In this document: positions 1 through 7,324 of the stretch, in pieces | How the letters are laid out: each line of letters starts with the position of its first letter | Numbering within the stretch: position 1 is the first letter of the stretch | DNA from: an uncultured Oscillospiraceae bacterium | Lineage (GTDB): Bacteria > Bacillota > Clostridia > Oscillospirales > Ruminococcaceae | Assembly: GCA_900547385.1 (NCBI GenBank) | Contig: URGQ01000003.1 | Span: forward strand, 1 to 64,000 | Length of the DNA: 64,000 nt | Reading direction: 5' to 3' | Program-made: the position numbers and the translations under genes | The notes under the pieces: generated by a model | Told to the model about the DNA's origin: nothing | The model's input: the letters and a program-made list of their open reading frames with translations, nothing else | Database searches by the model: none

Positions 1-110
1 AGTGCGTTTTGCCTACTTTTGCGCATACAAAAGTAGGCCCCCGCCGGGTAGGCGTGCTCCCAAAGCCTTGCACAGGGCCACACCCGCCGCCAGGCGACCA
101 CAAACTACCT
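1..110. repeat. Partial copy of dispersed mosaic repeat unit (U1)
   Basis: The left edge carries the stem TTTTGCCTACTTTT...AAAAGTAGGC followed by CCCCGCCGGGTAGGCGT and, further on, CGCCAGGCGA. The same order of modules recurs at 2246-2345 and 26178-26275, and inverted at about 1496 and 25757. No gene overlaps it. From 111 to about 355 nothing else is recognisable apart from AT-rich sequence. Confidence 0.7.
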
Positions 111-359
111 CCAAAATAAACTTATATTTCCAGCGAGTTTTCCCCTAATAAATCCATATCCTATATAAATCTCACCCAGCAATCCCCAATCCTGTAAACT
201 TTCCATTAAAAAAAGTGAAATATTAACCTTTCTCATGCAAAAAAGGGGCGATTTGCAGGGATTAGTGAAAGGCCTTTTTTCACCGGCAAAAATCTTTTCG
301 CGTCGGTTCTCTCCCCGAATAATAAATTGAGAGCCTTTCGGCCCCACCGGTCAAACAGG

Positions 360-531
360 GGCGCCGGTTTTGCTTTTCGAAAAGCTCACTCATCTCAGCA
401 GACCTCATCGGGCAATTTGGGGGTCTGCCTTAAGTGGGAACCTGCCTCCCACCTGCACCTTGAAAAAAGAATATTTCTTGATGGCTTGCCTAAATGCCCC
501 GCGGGTGGTAATCTTGTAGAAGAAAACCGCC
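360..531 (+). ncRNA. Structured RNA candidate, 6S-like
   Basis: The 5' part (CGGTTTT at 365-371, CTT at 373-375) pairs with the 3' part (AAAACCG at 523-529, AAG at 520-522), giving a long closing stem around about 170 nt. Inside are a hairpin GCAGACC/GGTCTGC (398-427) and a distal stem CCACCTGC (449-456) with GCGGGTGG (501-508). A rod with a closing stem, an open middle and a distal stem of this length fits the 6S RNA plan, but I recognise no diagnostic 6S sequence, so the name is inference. It ends 18 nt before the aroF start, so a cis-acting leader is the main alternative. No T-box or intrinsic terminator is seen. Confidence 0.42.
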
Positions 532-549
532 AACTGCAAGGAGAGCAAA

Positions 550-1392
550 ATGAACCGTCACCTTTACGATGAAGAAGCCCTGATGAAAGATTACCCGCTG
601 GCCGCCCGTACCGCCCACCCGGAGGGGACCGTTATCCCCGTCGGTTCCGCCGCCATCGGCGGGGAGAATCTGACCCTCATTGCCGGGCCGTGCGCCGTGG
701 AAAGCCGGGAGCAGCTGTTTGCCACCGCGGCCGCGGTAAAGGCCGCCGGGGCCACCATCCTGCGGGGCGGCACCTATAAGCCCCGCACCTCCCCCTATGC
801 CTTTGCCGGCCTGGGGGAGGAAGGCCTGCGCCTTCTGGCGGAAGCCGGCCGGGAATTTCAGCTCCCCACCGTCAGTGAAATCACCGATGCCGCCCTTTTG
901 CCCCAGTTTGAGGAAATCGATATTTTGCAGGTGGGGGCCCGCAATATGCAGAATTATACCCTTTTGCAGGCACTGGGCCGCCAGCCCAAACCCATCCTGC
1001 TAAAACGCGGGCTGGCCGCCACCTACGAAGAATGGCTTGCCTCGGCCGAGTACATCCTGCGGGAGGGAAATCCCCATGTCATTCTCTGTGAACGGGGCAT
1101 TCGCAGCTACCAAAGCGGCACCCGCGCCACTCTGGATCTGGCCGCCATTCCGGTGATGCAGGGTCTTACTCACCTGCCGGTGCTGGTGGATCCCAGCCAT
1201 GCCTCCGGGGCCGCCGGCTGGATTCCGGCGCTGGGCCGGGCCGCTATAGCCGCCGGCGCCGGTGGTCTTATGGTGGAAGTCCACACAAATCCCGCCCAGG
1301 CCCTCAGCGATGGGGAGCAAGCCCTTCTTCCGCAGGATTTTGCCCGCCTGGCCGCCGATGCCCACAAAATCTGGGGGCTTTTGCACCCCTAA
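550..1392 (+). CDS. aroF: 3-deoxy-7-phosphoheptulonate synthase (DAHP synthase, type I-beta/KDO8PS-like)
   Basis: Condenses phosphoenolpyruvate with erythrose 4-phosphate in the first step of the shikimate pathway, in the cytosol. The 280-residue protein has the family TIM-barrel signatures: LIAGPCAVES near residue 43, LRGGTYKPRTSPY near 75, QVGARNMQN near 125, LLKRG near 147, CERGIRSY near 180 and VDPSHASG near 215. It lacks the ACT/ferredoxin-like N-terminal domain that some homologues use for feedback control, so allostery is unlikely. AAGGAG sits 8 nt before the ATG. The gene stands alone between the structured RNA and a long repeat region. Confident family call; the symbol follows Gram-positive usage. 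Confidence 0.93.
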   Translation: MNRHLYDEEALMKDYPLAARTAHPEGTVIPVGSAAIGGENLTLIAGPCAVESREQLFATAAAVKAAGATILRGGTYKPRTSPYAFAGLGEEGLRLLAEAGREFQLPTVSEITDAALLPQFEEIDILQVGARNMQNYTLLQALGRQPKPILLKRGLAATYEEWLASAEYILREGNPHVILCERGIRSYQSGTRATLDLAAIPVMQGLTHLPVLVDPSHASGAAGWIPALGRAAIAAGAGGLMVEVHTNPAQALSDGEQALLPQDFARLAADAHKIWGLLHP

Positions 1393-2365
1393 TCCAAAGC
1401 TTCTTTTCCACAATGAAAAGCACGCAAAAGACTTTTTAGGTCAAGATTGCAATCGCCTGTCGGCGTCGCGAAATTTTATAAAAGGTTTTAGTTTGTACGC
1501 CCGCCCGGTGAGGGGTACTTTTCTATGAAGGAAAATAGTAAAGAATTTTTGGGCCGAATTTGTGGTCGCCTAGCGGCGGGGCGTTGATTTTGCCGGACGC
1601 AAAGCCGGTACGGCTCGCCGCCGGGGCGTTCCTTTTACTCGTGTGCGTCGTCGCGGGCTGCGCTCCATGTCGGGTCGCTATCCCTATGGGATAGACAACC
1701 CTCCAACGCTTCGCCGCTCCTCCTTTCCCCAGCGGGCCTTGCGTCCCGCTGGGGGCCCCATACCAAAATACACTTGGGGCTGCGCCCCAAGACCCCCTAA
1801 CGCTTAAGCTGCGGCTGGACACGCTCTCAAGGTGCCTGCGGCGCATTTTATGTGGAAATTGTGGATGGTGAGGGGTCGCGGGGGTTGGGGCGCGGGCCGC
1901 CGATTGGCCGAGGGAGCAGTTTTGCAGACTATAAAGTATTTGCTTAACTGTCACCTTAGTTCCCCTCCTCAGAGGAGGGGACAGGGGTGGTGGTTCGCCC
2001 TTCCGCGCTCCAGCGCGGGGCGATAAAAATGCGTCGCAGACACCTTATAAGCACCGTTTAGCCCACGCTCCGGGAGGTCATAGACCTTCCGGGCGGGGCA
2101 AATGGGGCCCCCGCAAGGTCGCAAGACCTTGTGGGGAGAGGAGGATGCACCGCAGCGAGGAGGGCTGCCCGAAGCAAAGCATAGGGTCGGCCCGACTCAA
2201 GCGGAGGTTGCGTCCGACGAGCGTCGGGTCTTTAGCGCGGAGCCCTAAATGACTTTTGCCTACTTTTCTTCATAGAAAAGTAACCCCCGCCGGGTAGGCG
2301 TACAGTTTATGCCTTTGCAAAAGGCTCCGCGACGCTGACAGGCGAAAGGAAACTTTGGCATAATT
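1393..2365. repeat. Gene-free mosaic repeat block I (MITE-like)
   Basis: No credible gene lies here. The block opens with an inverted, degenerate U1 copy (about 1496-1556, with CTTTTCTATGAAGGAAAAT) and ends with a forward U1 copy (2246-2302). Internal modules shared with the block at 25.7-26.3 kb are: TCGCCT..GGCGGGGCG with CTCGCC..GGCGTTCCTTTTACT (1568-1640), CTTGGGGCTGCGCCCCAAG (about 1771), GCTGCGGCTGGA (about 1808), AAGGTGCCTGCGGCGCATTT (1829-1848), ACACCTTATAAGC (about 2040) and GCGGAGCCCTAAATGACTT (about 2238). Inverted ends plus shared order suggest a non-autonomous element; mobility is inference. Confidence 0.7.
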
Positions 2366-2532
2366 TGTGTCATCAACCCCTCCGTCACGGCTACGCCGTG
2401 CCAGCTCCCCTTACACAGGGGAGCCTTGGGGGTGGGGCAACGCCGATAGGCGAGATAAAACTTTATACTGACAACCCCTCCGTCACGGCTGCGCCGTGCC
2501 ACCTCCCTTTACACAAGGGAGGCTTTTGGTTG
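2366..2532. repeat. Two tandem copies of a CCCCTCCGTCACGGC stem-loop repeat
   Basis: Copies at 2371-2436 and 2466-2531 share CCCCTCCGTCACGGCT followed by a GCACGGC/GCCGTGC type hairpin, then a second hairpin formed by CTCCC(C)TT..ACACA..GGGAGGC. A related shorter hairpin (CCCCTCCTCAGAGGAGGGG) lies at about 1961-1980. The copy nearest the small membrane-protein gene reads on the minus strand as a GC hairpin after AAAAGCC and may also end its transcript. This type of repeat is, to my knowledge, common between genes in related Clostridia. Confidence 0.65.
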
Positions 2533-2545
2533 GAGCGGGTGAAAA

Positions 2546-2839
2546 TTACTGCTGGTCGTCGTCCTCCGGGGGCTGCTGGGGTTTTTCTGAGCGGACGAAG
2601 GCAACGATGAGGCAGAAGATCACGAGCAGATCGGCGAAGAAAACCGTTTCGGAATAGACGGCCTTGGCCCGGATGGCGCCGAGGACGGCGGCGATGAAGG
2701 CCACCACATACAGCGCCCGGCGCACCCATTTGGAGTCCTCCCCGCGCTTTTTGGCGAGGATGAGATTGACGGCGAACAGCAGGATGATGAGGACGCCGCA
2801 GCCATACAGGATGTAGACGATGGTATCGAGCCAGTTCAT
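2546..2839 (-). CDS. Small hydrophobic membrane protein of unknown function
   Basis: A 97-residue protein with three predicted membrane segments (about residues 6-28, 41-60 and 66-83), short charged loops and a strongly acidic, glutamine/proline-rich tail (PPEDDD). I recognise no family. The start is set by GGGGAGGAAC 7 nt upstream of the ATG at 2839; a longer reading frame upstream has no ribosome site and runs through the promoter. Its promoter region carries four copies of an 18-bp palindrome (see 2897-3056), so it is probably under a dedicated repressor or activator. Confidence 0.72.
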   Translation of the reverse strand: MNWLDTIVYILYGCGVLIILLFAVNLILAKKRGEDSKWVRRALYVVAFIAAVLGAIRAKAVYSETVFFADLLVIFCLIVAFVRSEKPQQPPEDDDQQ

Positions 2840-2884
2840 GAGAGTTCCTCCCCTTTTGTAGAAATAAGTGGGCTTGCTGGCTTT

Positions 2885-2912
2885 ATTATACTGTTTTGTT
2901 GCATTTTTGCAA
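2885..2912 (-). promoter_or_regulatory. Promoter of the small membrane-protein gene
   Basis: Read on the minus strand there is TTGCAA (2907-2912), a 16-nt spacer and TATAAT (2885-2890), 46 nt upstream of the ATG. The first operator palindrome overlaps the -35 region. Confidence 0.6.
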
Positions 2913-3056
2913 ATAATTTGTGTTGCGTAATCGCAACAGTGATGCATTTGCGCAACACACGGATTTTAGCAGAATTCCAAAATTTTTTCCGACAATTTGT
3001 GCGGGGTCCCCCTATAAAAAGAAAAAAACGGGGTGGGTTGTTGCGTTTTTGCAACA
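2897..3056. promoter_or_regulatory. Array of four 18-bp operator-like palindromes, TGTTGC-N6-GCAACA
   Basis: Copies: 2897-2914 (right half degenerate), 2921-2938 (perfect), 2940-2957 (left half TGATGC) and 3039-3056 (perfect). The first three are spaced 24 and 19 bp centre to centre, about two helical turns apart, and cover the -35 and upstream region of the small membrane-protein promoter. The regulator is not identifiable from this window. Confidence 0.6.
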
Positions 3057-3179
3057 GAAAAACGGCAAAAGGGCATCGAAGACGGCGGGAAATTTTTTTG
3101 AGGACGAAATAGGGCTGTTCTTTTCTTCGCCGAAATGACCAAGCGGCGGGAGAAAAGTTTGGCCAAAACGCAAAAAACG

Positions 3180-3345
3180 AAAGCGGCAGAACCCCAAAAA
3201 TGAGGCTCTGCCGCTTTCGATCTTCTATGTTTTCTCTATTTGGCTGCGGCGGCCCCGCTGCCCGAAAGCGGTGCCGGCATGGGAACGGAGCGGTGACATC
3301 TGCCCAGTCGTTCTTCTCCGCTCCCTTACCCCTTATCAAGGCTAT
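3180..3345 (-). ncRNA. Candidate minus-strand small RNA with intrinsic terminator
   Basis: On the minus strand a TACAAT box (about 3348-3343) precedes about 160 nt of strongly structured sequence: a 10-bp stem GGGAGCGGAG/CTCCGTTCCC, then a hairpin CCGCT/AGCGG, then a near-perfect long hairpin (3180-3218, arms AAAGCGGCAGA(G/A)CC) followed by a T-rich run. No reading frame with a ribosome site fits and the next minus-strand gene has its own promoter. I do not recognise the RNA. The hairpin alone could also be a bidirectional terminator. Confidence 0.38.
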
Positions 3346-3444
3346 TGTAACACAGAAGGGGTGCCGGGGAAAGACCCTTTGGGACAGCGTGCATAAATAG
3401 GTAAGATACTGTCATATTTTCTTCCAAAATTCGCACAGGTGTGA

Positions 3445-3467
3445 TATAATTTGACAAAAGAGTGGAG
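3445..3467 (+). promoter_or_regulatory. -10 box and ribosome site of the LytTR regulator
   Basis: TATAAT at 3445-3450 has a weak upstream -35 (TTCCAA, 3423-3428). GTGGAGG at 3462-3467 precedes the ATG at 3476. Confidence 0.5.
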
Positions 3468-3475
3468 GCGACGGG

Positions 3476-4189
3476 ATGATAAAAATAGCGATATGCGATG
3501 ATGAGAGAGAGCTGCGGGAAGCGACCGCCGCCCGACTGCGGGAATATTTTGCTGAGGAGGCGCTGATTGCGCCATTTGAAAGCGGGGAAGCACTGCTGCG
3601 CGCGGTGCGGGAGGAGAACTGCCGCTACCAGCTGGCGGTGCTGGATATTGAGCTGGGAGAGATGAACGGCATAGCGGTGGGAGAAGCGCTGAACCGGCTG
3701 CTGCCCACCTGCCAGATCATCTACCTGACGGGATACCTGGACTGTGCCCCCGACGCCTATGCCACCCGGCACACCTACTATGTGTACCGGCCGACGATGG
3801 AGAAGCACCTGCCGCTGGCGCTGCAAAAGGCGATGACCGCACTGGCCGAGGCCGAAAACGGCCAACTGGTGCTTCCGCAGAAGGGCGGCCAGCTGGTACT
3901 GGAAAAACGGGATATCTCCCACCTGGAGCGGCGGCTGCGGGTGACCAAGCTGTACCTGGCGGACGGGCAATGCGTGACCACCGCCCTGAGGCTGGAGGAG
4001 CTGCTGGAACGGCTGGGGGACCCGGCCTTTCTGCGGTGCCACAACAGCTTTGCGGTGAGCCTGGACCATGCGGCGGTGTTTCGGCGGGAGAGCTTCCTGA
4101 TGAAGGACGGGACGGTGGTGCCCATCAGCCACGGCTACTACCCTGCCGTGCGGGAGCAGTTCCGTAAATACCACCATATCGAGCTGTGA
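3476..4189 (+). CDS. LytTR-family response regulator
   Basis: A 237-residue regulator with an N-terminal receiver domain (acidic pair D8/D9, phospho-acceptor D57 in LAVLDIEL, T85) and a C-terminal LytTR DNA-binding domain (about 130-235, ending in the region that reads SHGYYPAVREQF). It is expected to be phosphorylated by the kinase 28 nt downstream and to activate promoters through LytTR direct repeats. The conserved receiver lysine is replaced: the segment reads YVYRPTM, with Arg105 where FVLKS-type motifs have Lys. That could alter phosphorylation or signal coupling. No AgrB/AgrD-like genes lie next to it, so the signal is unknown. Confidence 0.88.
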   Translation: MIKIAICDDERELREATAARLREYFAEEALIAPFESGEALLRAVREENCRYQLAVLDIELGEMNGIAVGEALNRLLPTCQIIYLTGYLDCAPDAYATRHTYYVYRPTMEKHLPLALQKAMTALAEAENGQLVLPQKGGQLVLEKRDISHLERRLRVTKLYLADGQCVTTALRLEELLERLGDPAFLRCHNSFAVSLDHAAVFRRESFLMKDGTVVPISHGYYPAVREQFRKYHHIEL

Positions 4190-4217
4190 GAGAGAACGGA
4201 ATTGAGGAGAGAGAAGC

Positions 4218-5582
4218 ATGACAGCGATCATTCAGTTTTTTACATCGCATTTCTTTGGAAACATGGTGTATGGCATCATCAATAATCTGATCACATTTAT
4301 ATTTGTGTGGTTTATCCACGCGTTTATCCCCTACAAGCCGAAATACCAAAGCCGGAAAAACCTGACCCGTGCCACCCTGCTGCTGTATATTGGGCTAGTC
4401 ATCATCAGCTACCTGCGGGAAGTGCCCGGCAACAACGCGATCCCTATTTTCTACCTGCTGATGGCGCTGTATTTTGTCTTTCAGCTGGTCTATCTGTTTA
4501 CGGTATTTGACGGCAGCATCGCGATGCGGCTGCTGCTGTTCTTTGTGGAAAAGATAATAGAAATACTGGGGATGGCGCTGGGGGATATCCTGGCGATCTG
4601 GCTGATCCCCGACTACATGTACTACTACCTGCTGGATAATGTGCGGGGCGTGTGGTACTTTAACGCTTCCATTGCCGCCTCGGAGCTGATCATCGTGGGG
4701 CTCTGCTGGGGGATCATCCGGCTGATACGGTATGTGCAGAGCCGCAATGCCCGGCTGGACATCATGGCGTATATCCTGATCCCCGCTTCGCAGTTTATTC
4801 TGTTTTTTATTACCCTGGTGCTGTACGCCAATGAGACCAAGACGGCCATTTTTAACCCCTATGGGGTGGCGGCGCTGGTGGCGGGGATGCTGGGCGACCT
4901 GGCGCTGTTTGTGATGATCCGCCGGATGAACGAGAACGCCGCGCTGCGGGCCCAGCTGGAGGCCACCCGGATGCAGCAGAGCTACTATACCCTGCTGGAG
5001 GAGCAGCAGAAGCAGATACGGGAGATGCAGCATGACATCAATAACCATGTGGCGGTGATACGCAGCCTGACCGCCGGGGCCCCGGAGGGCACCGACCTGA
5101 AGCAGTATGCCGAGGAGGTGGCCGCGCCGAAGCTCATCAACCTGCACTACTGCCGCAACGCCATACTGAACGCGCTGCTGGTGAATAAGGCCGCCGACTG
5201 TGAAAAGGCGGGTATTGAGGCGAACTTTGACATAAAGCTGACGGCGGGGACGGCGGGCTTTGACGACTATGACCTGGTGGCGTTGGTGAGCAATCTGCTG
5301 GATAACGCCATAGCGGCGGCCGGGGCAGCTGAGCCGAAGCAGGTAGGACTAACCATGCAGACGGCGGATGGGGCGCTTTCCATCCTGTGCCGCAACAGCT
5401 GCGGTAAGGGCGCCGAGGGCACCGCCGTGAACCAGGGCAAGATGACCCGCGGCAACGGCCGGGGGATCATCAACCGGGTGGTGAAGAAATACGGCGGCGA
5501 GATGGAGACAAAGCCGGGCGACGGGTGCTACACCGTGAGTGTGATGGTCTTCGCGAAGGGAGAAGCGCCGATAATGACATAA
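4218..5582 (+). CDS. GHKL-domain sensor histidine kinase (AgrC-like)
   Basis: A 454-residue membrane kinase. Roughly the first 240 residues form six or seven hydrophobic helices, followed by a coiled-coil dimerisation helix. The phospho-accepting histidine is H272 in EMQHDINNH. The ATPase domain shows the N box (LVSNLLDNAIAAA) and G box (GNGRGIINRVVKKYGG) of the GHKL/HATPase_c_5 group, with the short C-terminal form typical of peptide or cell-envelope sensors in Firmicutes. GAGGAGAGAG precedes the ATG. It is co-transcribed with the LytTR regulator. The ligand is unknown; a quorum peptide is only one possibility. Confidence 0.88.
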   Translation: MTAIIQFFTSHFFGNMVYGIINNLITFIFVWFIHAFIPYKPKYQSRKNLTRATLLLYIGLVIISYLREVPGNNAIPIFYLLMALYFVFQLVYLFTVFDGSIAMRLLLFFVEKIIEILGMALGDILAIWLIPDYMYYYLLDNVRGVWYFNASIAASELIIVGLCWGIIRLIRYVQSRNARLDIMAYILIPASQFILFFITLVLYANETKTAIFNPYGVAALVAGMLGDLALFVMIRRMNENAALRAQLEATRMQQSYYTLLEEQQKQIREMQHDINNHVAVIRSLTAGAPEGTDLKQYAEEVAAPKLINLHYCRNAILNALLVNKAADCEKAGIEANFDIKLTAGTAGFDDYDLVALVSNLLDNAIAAAGAAEPKQVGLTMQTADGALSILCRNSCGKGAEGTAVNQGKMTRGNGRGIINRVVKKYGGEMETKPGDGCYTVSVMVFAKGEAPIMT

Positions 5583-5596
5583 GCGATCGTCCTATG

Positions 5597-5628
5597 AAAA
5601 GGAAGCTCCGAGAGGGGCTTTTCCTTTT
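5597..5628 (+). terminator. Terminator after the sensor kinase
   Basis: AAAAGGAAGC pairs with GCTTTTCCTTTT, giving an A/T-flanked hairpin just after the stop. From 5630 to 5777 nothing further is recognisable. Confidence 0.6.
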
Positions 5629-5779
5629 GGATGGGTATGTTAGGTTTGGTCTATTCTCCTACCGGCAGATGGGGCGATCATCTCGGTTTTGCTTGTTCCG
5701 GCAGCCATGCCGTCATTTATACGGCTGGCCGCTTCCCGATGTAAGAGGAGCCTTAAGATAGCGGAATACCAGATACGAA

Positions 5780-5806
5780 AAGAGCCGCCCCATGGGGACG
5801 GCTCTT
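5780..5806 (-). terminator. Terminator of the NSS transporter gene
   Basis: AAGAGCCG...CGGCTCTT hairpin; on the minus strand it is followed by TTTTCG. It lies directly after the transporter stop at 5820. Confidence 0.7.
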
Positions 5807-5819
5807 GATTTTTGACTGA

Positions 5820-7175
5820 TTACAGAAGGCCCTGCACCAGAATGACGATGATGAGCAGGGGGAGAACATAGCGGAAATAGGGACGCAGCCAGCGGGGGAG
5901 CTTGGGGCCTTTTCCGGTATTGGCCTCCGCGAGGTAATTTTCGAAGCCCCAGCCCCAGCGACTGACGCAGAACAGCAGATAGACGACTGCGCCGATGGGC
6001 AGCAGCAGATTGCTGACAAGGAAATCCTCGCTATCCTGCACGCCGCGGGCACCGATGAGGTGCAGATCACCCCAGACATTGAAGCCGAGGATGCAGGGCA
6101 TGCTGAGCACCAGCATGGCAATGCAGCCGATAAGGGAGGCCTTTTTGCGGCTGATGCCGAAGGTATCCACCGCGAAGGCCAGGAGATTCTCAAACACGGC
6201 CAGCACCGTGGAGAAGCTGGCAAAGGTCATGAACAGGAAGAACAGGGTGCCCCACAGGCGGCCGCCCTCCATATTGACGAAAACGCTGGGGAGCGTCTGG
6301 AAGATGAGGGGGGGGCCGGCATCGGGCTGGACACCATAGGAGAAGCAGGCCGGGAAGATAATGACGCCGGCCATGAGGGCCACAAAGGTATCCAGGGCAC
6401 AGATGCGGGTGGCCTCGCCGGCGAGGGTGTGCTCCCGGCTCATGTAGCTTCCAAAGATCTCCATGGCGGCGATGCCGAGGCTGAGGGTAAAGAAGGCCTG
6501 ATTCATGGCGGCGGTGATGATATTCCCCAGGCCGTTGGTACGGATGCTTTCGGCGGAGGGGAGCAGGTAGAATTTCATGCCCTCGGCGGCGCCGGGCAGC
6601 AGCAGGCTGTGCACCGCCAGCACAACAATGAGGGCCAGCAGGGCGATCATCATGACCTTGGTGATGCGCTCGAGGCCTTTCTGCACGCCAAAGCTGCAAA
6701 CCAAAAAGCCCAGAACGACCACGATGACCATAAAGATGGTCATTTCTCCGGGGGAGGAGAGCATCTGGCTGAAGACGCCTCCGATCTCCTCGGTGCCCAT
6801 GCCGGCGACAAAATCGCCCCGGAGGAATTTATAAAAGTAATCCACCATCCAACCGGTGACGGTGGTGTAGTACATCATAAGCAGGCAGCAGCCCAGCATG
6901 CAGAACCAGCCGTGGATGTGCCACTTCTGGCCCGGCTTTTCGAGGGTCTGGTAGGCCTGTACGGCGCTTTTGCGGCTGGCGCGGCCCACGGCCAGCTCCA
7001 TGGTCATAACCGGGATGCCCATGATGACCAGGCAGATGAGATAAAACAGCACAAAGTATCCGCCGCCGTACTGGCCGGTGATATAGGGGAAGCGCCAGAC
7101 ATTGCCGATGCCGATGGCGCAGCCGGCACTGACCAACAGGAACCCTAAGCGGGAACGGAAATTTTCTCTTTGCAT
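5820..7175 (-). CDS. Sodium-dependent NSS/SNF-family transporter
   Basis: A 451-residue, about 11-helix transporter of the neurotransmitter:sodium symporter family, which moves amino acids or amines with Na+ across the membrane. The N-terminus has the hallmark first helix, SAGCAIGIGNVWRFPYITG, which contributes the Na+ and substrate sites, preceded by RSRLGFLL. Prokaryotic members usually have 11-12 helices and this length. GAGGAGT lies 6 nt before the ATG. It diverges from the LysR gene at 7325 with a 149-nt shared control region, so regulation by that LysR protein is likely. Substrate cannot be read from the sequence. Confidence 0.9.
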   Translation of the reverse strand: MQRENFRSRLGFLLVSAGCAIGIGNVWRFPYITGQYGGGYFVLFYLICLVIMGIPVMTMELAVGRASRKSAVQAYQTLEKPGQKWHIHGWFCMLGCCLLMMYYTTVTGWMVDYFYKFLRGDFVAGMGTEEIGGVFSQMLSSPGEMTIFMVIVVVLGFLVCSFGVQKGLERITKVMMIALLALIVVLAVHSLLLPGAAEGMKFYLLPSAESIRTNGLGNIITAAMNQAFFTLSLGIAAMEIFGSYMSREHTLAGEATRICALDTFVALMAGVIIFPACFSYGVQPDAGPPLIFQTLPSVFVNMEGGRLWGTLFFLFMTFASFSTVLAVFENLLAFAVDTFGISRKKASLIGCIAMLVLSMPCILGFNVWGDLHLIGARGVQDSEDFLVSNLLLPIGAVVYLLFCVSRWGWGFENYLAEANTGKGPKLPRWLRPYFRYVLPLLIIVILVQGLL

Positions 7176-7324
7176 ACAATACTCCTCATTTCGACTTTAT
7201 AAAAAGTATTCTTATTATAGGACGGGAGAGGAGCATTGACAAGGAGCAGTTTGGCATTATAATATAAGAAAAAGTTATGATGCAGCGGATTGCAGGGACC
7301 GGAAAGGAGAAAGGGAGGAAACCG
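7176..7324. promoter_or_regulatory. Divergent control region, NSS transporter / LysR
   Basis: AT-rich region with inverted motifs TTCTTATTATA (7210-7220) and TATAATATAAGAA (about 7258-7270), suitable for a LysR-type dimer site and both promoters. Its assignment as the LysR target is inference from divergence. Confidence 0.45.

Noticed and set aside
490..515. GCGGGTGGTAATCTTG upstream of aroF resembling a T-box sequence
   Set aside because: It lacks the ACCGCG part of the T-box core and there is no following terminator; the bases are better used in the distal stem of the structured RNA.
1523..1954. Long open frames across the mosaic repeat blocks
   Set aside because: They lack ribosome sites, have low-complexity Arg/Pro/Gly-rich translations and follow the repeat modules.
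6060..7148. Long histidine/glycine-rich open frame opposite the NSS transporter
   Set aside because: It is an antisense shadow of a clear transporter in GC-rich DNA; similar shadows lie opposite ohyA, dnaK, pflB, recG and cysS.
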